A stretch of DNA of 64,000 nucleotides, taken from assembly GCF_963662255.1 (NCBI RefSeq), contig NC_085051.1, positions 50,631,101 to 50,695,100 of the forward strand, in the 5' to 3' direction. This DNA comes from Cinclus cinclus. Taxonomy: Eukaryota > Chordata > Aves > Passeriformes > Cinclidae. Position numbers and translations under genes: made by a program. Shown piece by piece: positions 1 through 10,906 of this stretch; position 1 is the first letter of the stretch, and the number at the start of each line of letters is the position of its first letter. Below the pieces are notes generated by a model. The model was not told where the DNA came from, did not search any database, and saw only the letters and a program-made list of their open reading frames with translations.

Positions 1-2900
1 CCCCAGATGTGCACACTTGCAGCTGGACAGGAACTGTCTGGAGACAGCCAGAAGCTCAGCTGGCAGGAGTCAAGCTAACTGATGCCCTCAAAGGCAAGGG
101 CTCCAGTGATGACATGCATTCCCATTATTAGAGCTGTCTAAGTCTTCCTCCTGTTCTGAAGTGGCTGCTGCAGGTTTCTTTGATCCCTCTCCCAGACCTA
201 TAAACTTCTGGCCTCCCTCTTCTGGACTGATGCCCAGGACTTTCATGTATGTGCTCAGAGTGAAAACTTTCCCCCCAGGATTTCTCCCCAGGTTTTTTAT
301 GCTAACCCAAGAGCTTGATCTTATCCTTTCTAGATCAGTGTTGTAGACATGAATAGGGAAATGCTGCTGCCTAGATCTCTTTGGATAGGAGAGAATCAGC
401 TTGGGAAATTGCACCCAGAGGTGTCTGTCTTTCAGCAGGCAAACACTTTCAGTGCTGGCATGGGAAAATGGGATGCTTTCTCACCCCAGTTAGTCTGGAG
501 CACAGGAGACTCCCAATTTTTCATCTACACTTCATGTACAGACACATACATTTTGAGAAAGGAGCCCAGCTAGCATTAGTGCCAGGACAATTTTTCATTA
601 GACGAATCTCATTCCAGTCTTTGCAGGAAGCCAGAAGAAGCTAAGGAGCATGGGATTCAATCACACCCATTGAAATTATAGCACAGCCTGATATTTTCTG
701 AACAGTGGGCAGCCTTCTGCTCCATCTATAGTCTATAAAGGAATGAATGTAGACAAGAAAGTGTAAGATACTGGTGGGTCTAGTGCAAACACACAGGTCA
801 GCCATATGTGCATTTGCACTTGGAGGGGGTTGTATGATGAGAGATGCAACAGGAGGCCTTCCCTGGATTTAAGCAGCCTCTGCTGCTGAGACCATACAAT
901 CACAAAGCAGATTATCTGTAACGCATACCCATCTGCGGCACACAGTGCTCACTGCTATCAAAGGCAATAAGGTCAGGCAGAACGCTCCAAGGAACTAAAA
1001 GACACACAAATGACCACATACTCTACTGCTACATCCTTACTGCAGCACTTCCCTGTGTTTCCCATTTCAGATGTCAGCTATGTCAAGCAAGGCCACTTCT
1101 GCCATAGTCTGCAAAAAACCTTGCACAGCAGAGGTATGATCTTGGCAAGAACCCTTAAATGCTAGTGTAAAGCAAGTAAATAATAATTTATTGTTATTTT
1201 ATGTATTTGTGAGTCATCTCTAATACTTCTCTGATACTATTACAGTGCTGAGGACAGGCTGAAGTTAGATAATAGTACACACAGCTGGCATCTATTCCCT
1301 TGGAAACACAGGTAAAAATGCATTTAATATCTCTCCAGTGACAATGAATATTCATTAATATGACACAGATGTATACTTGATTTGAAAATAAAAAGAGTAA
1401 TTAAAGAGCTATTAAGGTTAAAAAGCAACAAAGGAAATTCAGCTACTGAAAGAGCTGTTCTGGGATCAGCTTCTAACCTGTCTGTGCCTGGGTAAGCACA
1501 GGAGGCCTGAGATTTTCCTCTTGATTATTTTACATGTAGGCAGACCATTTGTTTTGCCTTCCCTCCCCAAACTCTTCCATCTTGGAATGACCTGAGTTCA
1601 GAGTTCATTTCTCCTGCTCTCATACCAAACAACTGTGCTCTGCTGAGGCACTTTGTCTCATTGGCTGCACCAGTGGTATTGAGCCAACAAGAAGTGAAAG
1701 GGAATCTTTCTGCAGGCTCTTGGGAATGAAGCTATTTAAAAGTGGTGATTTATGTACATTATTTTTATTAAAATAGACTTGGGGACCACCAGTCATAGTA
1801 GCTGACTTGCTGTAATCTCTGAAAAATCTCCATTCCACTGGCTGTGACATTAAAGTTGAATTTCTTAGGGGTGTTTCACAAAGGCTCATTTGCAGGGGTG
1901 AATTGCAATCGTGACCCTAGCAGTAGACACAGAGTGTGTTATGAGTGAGTCAGGAGAGAGGTATTGGCACTGCTGTGCATGGAGGGAGGAAAATGGAGCA
2001 GATGTGAGCAAGAGCAGCACAGCACTGCAGGACTGAGAGGTCCCACTGCTTGATCACAGCCAGGGCACACCCTATGCAATCTCACCCACTGTGTGCCACT
2101 GGGTGACTGCTAGAACCTCCAAGCTCTCAGCCGGGCCGTGTCACTTGGAACAGAGCAGCAGCATCCTCCCCCCAACCGTGCCATGCATCATCTGCTCCCT
2201 TTCTGGGGAGGATCTAGTGCCTAGTTATGCCACTGAAAGCAGGAGGGCAGAAAATGAAGCAGACTAGGTGGAAAGGCAGCCCATTGTTTTAATTTCTAAC
2301 CCAGTAGCATAAACATAAATAAAAAAGTGAATCCACCTATTTGGCTGGTGTTTCAGGCTGCTCAGTGAAAAGAGTTAACTGCATATTGCCTAAATTAGAA
2401 GCGGACAAACTGCATTTGCCTTTGCCCTAAGCTAACCTGACTTTCTGCACAGCAGAGCCCGGTGCAGACACGTGTCTAAAAACAGTGACAGAGCCGCGGC
2501 AGGCACCTGTCCTGCCTCTCGCATCCGCATGGGAAAGGCTTTCCTGTCCCGCGCAGGTACACGAGTGTCACAGAAGGCAGCCCTGAGCTGTGCCACCACA
2601 CTGATCGATCTGATCGCCTCACAAACAAACGATAAATGTATGTTTTCTGCCTGCATTGGCTGGTTTTGCTGGAGGACGGGTTTGCTTTGATTTTTTCCCC
2701 CTGGAAAAAAATTCCAATTCTGTGCTTAGGCAGTGTATTGCTGATTCAACCTAACAGGGTTTATCCTTCCAAGAAGAGAAGCTGACAGTATTTGCCCTTC
2801 TTAGAAACCTAACCCGAGAGTTTTAAGCGGCAGGGAAACGTGATATGCCAGTTCTCACTGATTTTAACCCGCTGTATATTCCTCGGCTGCGGCATCTGCG
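1..2900. other. Upstream flank, no gene recognised
   Basis: Only short chance frames. AT-rich TAAT-bearing sequence at about 1310-1430 looks like possible conserved noncoding DNA. A mildly CpG-bearing stretch at about 2465-2610 contains an E-box CACGTG at 2468-2473. Confidence 0.6.
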
Positions 2901-2954
2901 GTACCCTCTAGCAGGGCTGACGAAATTCACGCCCGTGAAATCCGCGTGTTCTGC

Positions 2955-2973
2955 TATATATATATATATATAT
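2955..2973. repeat. (TA)n microsatellite at the promoter edge
   Basis: About nine uninterrupted TA units directly upstream of the CpG island and some 270 bp before the start codon. Confidence 0.9.
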
Positions 2974-3126
2974 TGGAGGGTGGGCGGGTTTCTGCGGGGA
3001 TGTGCCGCTCGCACCCGGCAGCTCCGGTTCCCACCCAGGGCCACCTCCTCCAGAACCACTGGGGCTGTGCCACCGCCGCCTCCCCTCCCTGGGCGGTCCG
3101 TGCCGCCGCTGCCCCGTGCGCCCGCG

Positions 3127-3153
3127 GGGCCGGGCCGGGCCGGGCCGGGCCGG
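3127..3153. repeat. (GGGCC)n pentamer run in the 5' UTR
   Basis: Five tandem GGGCC units about 95 bp before the start codon. The four or more G3 runs separated by CC fit a G-quadruplex pattern on the + strand. Confidence 0.85.
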
Positions 3154-3245
3154 CGGGGTGGGGGCGCCGGGAGCCCGACACGCCCCCTCGGAGGCGCTCG
3201 GCTTCCCCGGCGCGGCGGAGCGCGGGCGGCAGAGCCCCGCTCTCC

Positions 3246-3761
3246 ATGGCTGCGGCTGCGGGGCGGGCGCGGCGCGGAGCTCGGCTGAGCGCGGCCGCGC
3301 TGCTGGCGCTGCCGGCCCTGGCGCTGCTGGCGCTGCCCGCGCTGCCGCCCGGCCGCGGCGGTGCCGGCGGTGGCGGCGAGGCGCAGCCGGGCTCCTCGCC
3401 GCCGCTCCTGCTGCCGCCGGGCTTGCGGGAGGAGCTGCGGCAGAGGCGGCGCGACCTGCGGCGGCTGGAGGCGGCGGGCGGCGGGGAGGCGGCGGCGACC
3501 GAGGGAGGGTTGGGCTGCGGCGACCTGAGCCGGGCGACGGCCGTCAGCGTGCTGGGCTGGGGCTTCACCAAGGTGGTGGCGCGGGCGGCGCTGGCGGGCG
3601 GAGGCACGGTGGCCCTCAAGTCGGTGCACGGGGCGGGCCGGGAGGTGCGGCGGTGCGTGCAGCGGTACGGGGCGCCGGCCGGCTGCCGCCGCCTGGCCGC
3701 CTACAAGCTGCTCAAGGAGGTGACGCTGCTGCAGCGCCTGCAGCACCCCGGCATCGTCAAG
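3246..3761 (+). CDS. PKDCC: PKDCC-family exon 1 (residues 1-172)
   Basis: Starts at ATG 3246 (G at +4) and ends with the AAG codon of HPGIVK, followed by the donor GT at 3762; phase 0 exit. It encodes the signal-like hydrophobic stretch, a Gly/Pro/Ala-rich linker, a basic Leu/Arg helix ([14 protein letters not shown]) and the first part of the kinase N-lobe with the Gly-rich loop, K125 and E158. It is extremely GC rich and lies inside the CpG island, which also opens long meaningless frames on both strands. An in-frame ATG at 3000 is discussed in the findings. Confidence 0.9.
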
Positions 3762-6700
3762 GTACGGCGGGCGCGCCGGGGCTGGGGGGGGCTGCGGGAG
3801 GCGCTGCCGAGGCACGGCGGGCCGGGGGAAGTGGTGCCGGTACCCACGCTGTCCCCGGGCGGCCGAGATCTGCTGGCGTTGGCGGCGACATCGCCCCGAC
3901 CGTGTCTTCTGCTCTCCCGCAGCTGCACGGCCAATGCTATGACAACAGCGGCGATGATGAGCTACGGGTCACGGCCATGCTGGAGCTGGGATCCCCGCTG
4001 GAGATGATTCAGCTCCTGCAGACCCCCTGGGAGGAAAGATTTAAAGTAAGAAAACAAAGCAAAGGAATTTTATCAGTCGCTTTTAGACCACAAACTGAGC
4101 AAACCGGCGAAGAACCGGTGGTGACCGCTGGGGCAAACGGAATTCTTCTGCCGACGCTGTTTGATCCCGCAAAGTGTCTGTAAATAGTTTCCTTCTCATT
4201 CCTTTAAAATGACATTAACACAGCCCTAGCTTGGTATCTCACGGTTAGTTTCTTTCTCCGTAGAGCAGTGTTAAAAGAAATTCATCTAGGAGGAGAAAGA
4301 CACGAAATCGTACTCGGTGCTGGAGCGGTGGTTAATACCTTCCATTACACGATAACGGTAGTTTTGCCTCTATATTGCCTACATATATATATGTACACAC
4401 ACACATATATATATGTATAAGTGCAGAAGGGCTTTGGTCAGGATGCCCTTCAGCAACCCGGGTGTCACTTGGGAAAGCCACCTCACCATGCTCAGAATCT
4501 GTGGTTTGCTGTGTGTTATCTGTTCTAGGCAACAAGCTGAGCAAGGTGATCCTCACCGTGTGCTTGTGTGGTGTTTCTGATTTTGGTCCTTTAGGAATTA
4601 ACTGTAGTAAAATCACTACTAAACTGCTTCCCACCTGCCGTAGGTGCTAGGATTGTAGCCCTTCTAGTGAGATCTGCCTCATCTCCTAGGCATCCTGCAT
4701 AGGGATCCATATGCTCCCAAGGAACAGAAATTACTTGTGACATGGCACTTGCTTTGGTTATAGCTTGTTTTACAGTTTGCCTCAAGGGCTCAGTTGGAGG
4801 TTCAATATAGCTTGTTTGGGTGCCAGGAGGGAAAAAAAATCATGTAAAAAAGCAAGGGTATCTTTAGTGTCAGGAAGAAATACTTTGGGCAAAACAAAAG
4901 CACAACAAAAGTCCTAAAATAAAATCCCTGCCTGCATGTGGTCCTTAATGTTGAAGGGGAGCTTTGCCATCTGAGCCAGAGGGGGAGTGTAGCAACTGCT
5001 TGCTCATCTGTGGGACTTGAAGCTGGGATTCTTATGATTGCTTCACTAAACAAGTTAAAATAGAATCAAAGCTTCCACAGTAATTTCTCTTGGCCTGGGG
5101 AGTTTTACTTTCTTCAATTTCATACTGGCTTCTGCATAGCTTTCCTAGCACCTCATCTTCTTAAACATGCCAAAGTCTCCTGTAAGAAACCCATGATGCT
5201 GGATTAGCTGGTGGTAAAGTTTGATATGGTGGCGTTAAAGATCTTAATAATCTCTTGACTGCAGAAGACACCAGTTCAGAATTTACACTGGCACTGTCTA
5301 GTCCTGTTTCCTAATTAGGGTGTCTAAACATATGGGATTCCCCTATGATGAGCCACATCAGATACCAGGGATTGTGCGGGCTGGTCCAAGGGAAAAATCC
5401 CTCTCTCCTGCACAGATCGCTATCAGCAGTGGCAAGGGGTGACGTGGGGCTGCCTGGCACACCTAGCTGAGGATACACTTAGTCTGATGCCAGGGCTCCT
5501 GATACTAAATGAAAACTGCTGCAGAAAGCTTCTTGAGCAAAATGCTGGTGCAGTATAAATGCACTCCTCTAGCTCTAGTTTGTTTAAAGTAATTTACCAA
5601 GCTTTCTGCTGGGTCAGGTATTGCTTGGCCTTTCCCTGCTGCCAGAAAGTTGTCATAAAAGCAAAAAAACTGGAAATAAATACATTGCAAGCCTTGACTA
5701 ATTCTTCAGAAGCATGACTGTGTGCCCAAATTCATACTGCTGAGTGATGCAGCAAGGCATGAATCTGGTATTAATGACCATGGAGCCTCAGTCTGTATTG
5801 AGCAGCATGGGGGAAGGGAGGGGAACCCTATTAGTTTTGTGCCAGACTGGGAAAAACCCTTCTGATTTCAGCTAGCAAATCAATATAGCTCCTGAAACAT
5901 GAAGGCTGCTATTGTTTTCCTCACAGCTTTCTCTTCTAGTTCTTTTAACTGCAAATGTCTCTTTTTGTGTACGCACATTTTTAAAAAATGTTGCTAAACT
6001 ACTTACCAGTCAAATCCTGTGGCAATGTTGATAATAAATTTTGTAGCATACATATAATTACCTTTTAAGTTCTATATGCTTTTTTCCCCCTTCTAATTTA
6101 ATTGAATGCCCTCCCCTTTGTTCTACTTCCAATTTAATAGCTGTTTTTCATCTGTTTTTTTACATGCATATTCATCTTCTCTTTCTCAGATTTGCCTGAG
6201 TCTTGTGAAACTGCTGTTTTACTTGGCACATTCCCCCCTGGGTTCAATAGTCCTCTTGGATTTCCAGCCAAGGCAGTTTGTTATGGTGGATGGAAACCTA
6301 AAAGTGACAGACATGGATGATGCCAGCACCGAGGAGCTGTCTTGCAAGGAAGATAATGACTGCACACTTGACTTCCCTACCAGAAGTTTCCCTCTCAAAT
6401 GCTCAGTGGTTGGGAAATGCGAAGGAATAAATGAAAAGAAGAATCTGTTCAATGCATATCGGTATGTCCGGCCACATGGGGCAGGATCTGGGGTGGTTGA
6501 GCTCACACCCTGCCATGTGGCCTCTAGCAGGAAAATAGTGTAGTTGTTGTCTGGTGAGAGCTAAGGCATCTTTCTTCTTCCCCAGTGCCCTCTAAAAACT
6601 TGCCCCAGAGCTTGCACCTCTAAATTTGCTGTTTGCCAAACAAGCCCTGGTACTTGACATCCATGGGCTGTGCTTGCTGAAAGCAGTGGCACTGCAGGCT

Positions 6701-9700
6701 ACCTGCAAAACCCCACCAGCTTTGAGTCCCTGTTGCTGGGAACAGGCTGGCCTGTGCTTCCCTTCATCTCTGAAGCTCCCTATAAGCTCCTAAGGAAGAG
6801 CAATGGAGCAGGTAACAGGCAAGGGGTTGAGGCTGCTGCAGCACTTTGTGTAGGCTGGAAACACAGGGACTTCTGCTCACCACGGATGCTTGGCAGATCA
6901 CATCCTGGAAGGAAGCCTTGGCAGCTTGAATTTTTACACAGAAGGACTTAGTAAAGGAGCCTGGATTTCCAGGATTCAGTGCTAAAGGGCAAATCCCTGC
7001 ACAGATTATTGCAGCCTTGCAGTTGCACTTGTCACTTGTGCACTTGTTCCTTAGAAGCGGAATTTTGTGGAAGGGTCAGGAAGTTAGTCATCCTGACTTT
7101 CCAGGGGCAATAAGAAGGTCAAACCTTTTCAAGGCAAGAGAAAGATCTTGTAGGAGTGTTCTTTTATACAGGACTTATTTTTTTTTTTAAATACTTGTGG
7201 AAATTTCCCACTTGAGTGGGAAATACTTCACTCAGTATACAAAAATGGCCCAGGGGAATGAGGGAAGGCTTTATTGCATGAAGCTTTGCAAGATAGATTT
7301 CATACAGCAAGGACCAGGCTTTCAGCCCAACTCACAAGGAACCATCTGAGATACCAAGATGTGCTCAAACATAACTTTATAACCAAAGCAGACTTACTAG
7401 TTGCATATGGATATTCAAGTCACGGGAAAATGTAGACATCTTAATCACCAGAGAAATGGAGGCACTCTAAGGTATTCTAATCAGACTGTGGGATTTTTTG
7501 CAGGTATTTTTTCACCTATCTTTTGCCACACTCTGCACCACCAGCTTTGCGGCCCCTTTTGAGTGATATTCTGAATGCAACAGGTATCAGCTAATGTCCA
7601 TAAAATTCTTTATTAGATGTTTCTAAATGCTATTTCATGGAATTGCTTATCTTTGTCATCTTTTTCCTTAAATGTAGGTGATTTACGATATGGAATAAAT
7701 GAAACCCTGAGAGCTTTTGAAAAGGTTTTACATCTGTACAAGTCTGGGCTCTATCTGCAGAAAAGACCTCCTCTTTTAAAAGGTAATTCATTTTGAATGC
7801 TCTAAGTGAAGTAATTGCTGAAGGAGCAAGGCACTTGGTAATTGGTCAAATTCTGATCTCCCATACATATAGGCAGTTTATAGTCACTAGGAAAAAAAGC
7901 CGAAGGTGTCTTTTTTTTTGAGCAGGCTTTTGTTGGTTTTTTTGTGGTTGGTATTTTTGTTGGGTTTTGTTTGTTTGTTTGTTTTTTTCCATGGGAGCTA
8001 TGCATGTCTCTATTTTATTTTGCTTTGCAAAATAAAAGCAGTGCAGTCTGCATGGACATGTGTTTGCACTGCTTCTAAACAGTCTTCTCACAATGAACAT
8101 CAGTGTTTCAAGGAAATGTATATGTATTTGGGGTAGCAAACTGAGTGGCTCCTCTCTTGGGATAGCCTTATCCTTTGGACCAAGAGGTCAGTTTTTTGGG
8201 CTGATATTTAAACTTCCCATTTCACTGTGTGGCTTCTGTCGGCTGAGTGCAGGTTATTAAAGAAACATAGAGTGGGGAGGTGACAGCACCAAGATGAGTG
8301 TGGCAGGATACCTGGAGCCTTGGTACCCTCTAAGTTCCTTTTCTCTGCAGATCATTCTATTGGACCTGTGGATGGATAAATGTACCTTTATGAGGTGCAT
8401 GCCTCTGAAAAGGACCCATTCAGTGGTAGAGATAAGGCTGATCAAAAGGAAGTTTAAAAATCCAGCAGTTACTTGGCTTGTGTTCTCCTGAGTATTTATA
8501 TAAGGTGGTGGGTAATGGTGGCTTGCAGAAGGAAATCTCTTTACATGTGAAAGAACTATAATTTGCACTGTTATGAACAAAGATATCTGGTCATTTGCAT
8601 GGAAGGACCAGCAGCTTTAACAGGAATTACTGGTATTTTCCAACAACACCTGTCTGTTGGCTTTTCACTATGCCAAAATTATCACCATCCTAGAGGTGTG
8701 GGAAGGTGAGGAGAGACTCTTAGCAGTCAGTGAACAATAACCTGAACAACACCTGCTCAGGCTTGTCAGGTTTTTTGTCAGGTCTCCTTGTCAGGAGCAG
8801 GATCTAGCTTCCCTTTCCCCCACTGGAGTTCCTCAATCTCCTGTTTCTGTGGGTGGCACTATGGCAGGTGGGTCAGTCTATGCCCAATGTAGCTTGGTGC
8901 TGGGTCTATGATGAGCTTCTGCTGTTGAGGCTGGGGTGTAGGAGAGGCTATTTTGAGGTTGGCTTCTCCAGGGAAAACATGGGGGGGGTTGTGGTTTTGC
9001 ACAGCAGCCTCCTCCTCTTACCCATCCCTGCCTCTGACCCCTCTCCTACATATGTGGGGGAATTGCTGTCCTGTGCTCCACTGTAAAACCAAAGGGTAAG
9101 ATTTGGGCTTCTTCTAACTTTGCAGCTCCACCCCACTCCACCTTGGCAGGCCAGTTCAGTCTGTCACTGTTGCAATTCTTTTAAGAGTTTCACTGATTGT
9201 GTAGTGTAACTGGCCTCCGATAGTGCACCCGGAGTGTTTCCCCAGACACCCTCTTTCTCTCCCCAGACTACATTGCCCTAAAGGGTTTCCGAACAGTGGA
9301 AGGAGAGGACTACAAGTGCTGGCCCTCTTACAGCCACCTGGGCTGCCTGCTGTCCATCCACAGCGCCGAGGAAGCCGCTGCCATTTGTAACTCCCAGCTG
9401 CAGTGTCAGAGCTTTATCGTCACCCAGCACAGGACGTGGACAGGTGAGCCTGGGCAATGTGACAGGGTGGTGCCACGTGGTGCTGCTGCCTTCATCCATA
9501 GTGCTTTGAGTCTACAGGCACATATAAAAGCTGCCTTCCTCATTCTCAAGCTCAGATGTCTGTCACTGTGGGCATCCAGAAATCCCCTGAGTGTTTGTGT
9601 AAGGAGATGCCAGAGCAATTATGTTCTTTCTCTGCACCTTTTTTCCTCTACAAATTTTGCCCAAGACTGCCAGGTGTTGTTAAACACTTACTCATTTCTT

Positions 9701-10906
9701 GCAGAGATGGCTTCACTTTGGTGTTAGGCTAAACAATCCCTGTGGTACGTGTAGTTTGCAAAGCTGTAGGGTTTTTGAGATGAAAGCAGCTGTGTAAAAG
9801 AAGGTGGTTACTATTGTTATAATTAAAAGAATCATAGCTTAGAAGTTGCTATCCCCTTTATCAAAACTAAAGCCCCAAGCCAAGGGATTTCCAGAATGTC
9901 CCTGTAATTAGCTCTGATTATAGCCTCTTACAGTTAACATGTTTTCAGAATTACTTTAAATTATCTCATTTAGCTGACACTTCAAGCGTGGGCTAAATTG
10001 TTTCTTGAAGTAAAACACTAAATGAGGTAAATGAGTGTTTTCATTCACAGTGGTGCTGAAGAATCATGTTTTGTCAGCTCACACAACGTTTCAAAAAAAA
10101 ACCCAGCTACCAAAAATGCAGCTTTTCTGTGGGCATGTGTGCAATTGGCACATGGTGAACTAGTTACATTAGAGTGCTTTCACGGATGCAACATAAATCT
10201 CTTTGAGCCACCAAGTTTCACACCAGCAATGGACTGTGTGAATTGTGCCTCACACAGCACATCTGGCTTCCTCACTGGCAGCTGTTAGCGCTGTGTGTAG
10301 TGCCTGCCTGGAAGGAATCCTGCTTTGAAACCACAGTGGGGATGTAGGAGAAACACGTGGGACAGAGACCCTTTCTGCAGTGCCTTGCTAGGGTGCTAAT
10401 CCCTGACACCCTGCCTGAGGTCTTCAGTGTTTCCCTTCCTGACATTTTTCTTCCTTGCCGTTTCATGGTTCATCTTTACAGCCAAAGATGCCAGAAGTGT
10501 GTGGCTGAAATGCCAAGTGCCTAAGTTTGCCAGTTGGATTAATGAGAGCTGTGGGAAGGTGTTGGTGTCTCCTAGGGCTGCTGGGTAAAGCAAAGCAGGA
10601 TGTAAAAGCCTCTGGGGTTGGATGATGCATTCCTTGTGCACACTCTGAGCATCTGGAATTTACTGGGAGTGTAAAATACATCTATGGCAGGGCAGAGTGA
10701 CCCTCCATGGAGCAGCGTGTTCCTGTGCCTTTTGCAATAAATAGCATGGGTCAAGGTGAACTTCTCTCCTCTATTAAACTTGTGTTTTTATTTCCTTTCC
10801 AGGACGCCCACTCGCCTCATTTCAGAGTAGCTGGACTGATTTAATACCGGATGCTGATGCTGTAGTCTATATTAAACGTTCAGCTTCCTCCAGGGAAAGA
10901 CTTTAA
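3246..10906 (+). CDS. PKDCC: PKDCC/VLK-family secreted tyrosine kinase (7 exons, 458 aa)
   Basis: Spliced CDS: 3246-3761, 3923-4045, 6190-6461, 7504-7583, 7678-7782, 9267-9443, 10803-10906; 1377 nt including the stop, all introns GT-AG with matching phases. PKDCC (vertebrate lonesome kinase) phosphorylates tyrosines on secretory-pathway and extracellular proteins and acts in skeletal and lung development. Seen here: a Leu/Ala-rich signal-like stretch at about residues 14-34; a Gly-rich loop (LGWGFTK, 103-109); beta-3 lysine K125 in VALK; alpha-C glutamate E158 in KLLKE; catalytic D237 in LLDF; metal-binding D254 in TDMDD; sequons at N328 and N338; and a cysteine-rich tail with CWPSY. Human PKDCC is about 490 aa, so this is near full length. 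The start at 3246 places the signal peptide first. The N-lobe is divergent from the mammalian protein I recall, so this may be the PKDCC-like paralogue. The family call is firm; orthology is open. Confidence 0.93.
3923..4045 (+). CDS. PKDCC: PKDCC-family exon 2 (residues 173-213)
   Basis: The acceptor is CTCTCCCGCAG ending at 3922; the donor is AAA|GTAAG at 4046; phase 0 at both ends. It encodes the kinase hinge region, including [21 protein letters not shown]. That segment is closely similar to the [20 protein letters not shown] stretch I recall from mammalian PKDCC. Intron 1 is only 161 bp and intron 2, at 2144 bp, is the longest of the gene. Confidence 0.92.
4380..4419. repeat. TA/CA alternating microsatellite in intron 2
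   Basis: Imperfect purine-pyrimidine alternating tract of (TA)n-(CA)n-(TA)n type. Confidence 0.85.
6190..6461 (+). CDS. PKDCC: PKDCC-family exon 3 (residues 214-304, catalytic core)
   Basis: The acceptor is CTTTCTCAG ending at 6189. The donor follows 6461 (CG|GTATGT), leaving two bases of an Arg codon. It encodes [19 protein letters not shown], then LLDFQPRQF with catalytic D237 and KVTDMDD with metal-binding D254. A cysteine-bearing segment and [14 protein letters not shown] follow, one of the most conserved parts of the family. Open reading continues past the donor into the intron to 6543, but the next exon resumes the family sequence, so splicing at 6461 is preferred. Confidence 0.93.
7203..7224. 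repeat. Perfect inverted repeat, 10-bp arms and 2-bp loop, intron 3
   Basis: The arms ATTTCCCACT and AGTGGGAAAT are exact reverse complements around TG. Each arm includes a GTGGGAA core on one strand. Confidence 0.9.
7504..7583 (+). CDS. PKDCC: PKDCC-family exon 4 (residues 304-331)
   Basis: This 80-bp exon follows TTTTTTGCAG (to 7503) and precedes GTATCAG (7584). The first base completes Arg304 and the last base opens Gly331. It encodes [19 protein letters not shown] and then LNATG with the sequon at N328, nearly identical to the family consensus. Too short to show as an open frame on its own; found by splice-phase extension. Confidence 0.92.
7678..7782 (+). CDS. PKDCC: PKDCC-family exon 5 (residues 331-366)
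   Basis: Separated from exon 4 by only 94 bp. The acceptor is AAATGTAG (to 7677) and the donor GTAATTC at 7783. Reads [20 protein letters not shown] and then [14 protein letters not shown], matching the helix that ends with HLYRSGQYLQ in mammalian PKDCC. It carries the sequon N338-E-T. It leaves one base of the next codon. Confidence 0.92.
7910..7988. repeat. T-rich low-complexity tract, intron 5
   Basis: T runs interspersed with GTT/GTTT units, about 80 bp. Confidence 0.85.
9267..9443 (+). CDS. PKDCC: PKDCC-family exon 6 (residues 366-425)
   Basis: The acceptor is CTCTCCCCAG (to 9266) and the donor CAG|GTGAGC at 9444; phase 2 in, phase 1 out. Encodes the cysteine-rich C-terminal module: [18 protein letters not shown], then an AEEAAAIC helix, then CQSFIVT and RTWTG. 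These cysteines are likely disulfide-bonded in the secretory pathway. The stretch before EDYKC ([13 protein letters not shown]) lacks a cysteine that I recall at about this point in mammalian PKDCC. Confidence 0.92.
10803..10906 (+). CDS. PKDCC: PKDCC-family terminal coding exon 7 (residues 425-458, stop)
   Basis: The acceptor is TTTCCTTTCCAG, ending at 10802. The exon reads [20 protein letters not shown] and then [14 protein letters not shown], with TAA at 10904-10906. The W-T-D-L-I-P-D core matches the GWSQVVPDP ending of the family; the tail is several residues longer than the mammalian one I remember. Confidence 0.9.

Larger units (their letters stand above)
2975..3965 (+). promoter_or_regulatory. 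CpG island: promoter, 5' UTR and exon 1 of the PKDCC-family gene
   Basis: Dense CpG and GC content rise sharply after the TA repeat ending at 2973 and fall after exon 2. GC-box-like GGGCGG cores occur at about 2980 and 3090. No obvious TATA box is placed for a start near 3000; the (TA)n run just upstream could mimic one. The transcription start is not determinable from sequence alone. Confidence 0.75.

Noticed and set aside
2823..4183. Several long open frames (220-390 codons) on both strands over the CpG island.
   Set aside because: They are low-stop artefacts of the GC-rich exon 1. Only the frame through 3246 continues into conserved downstream exons by splicing.
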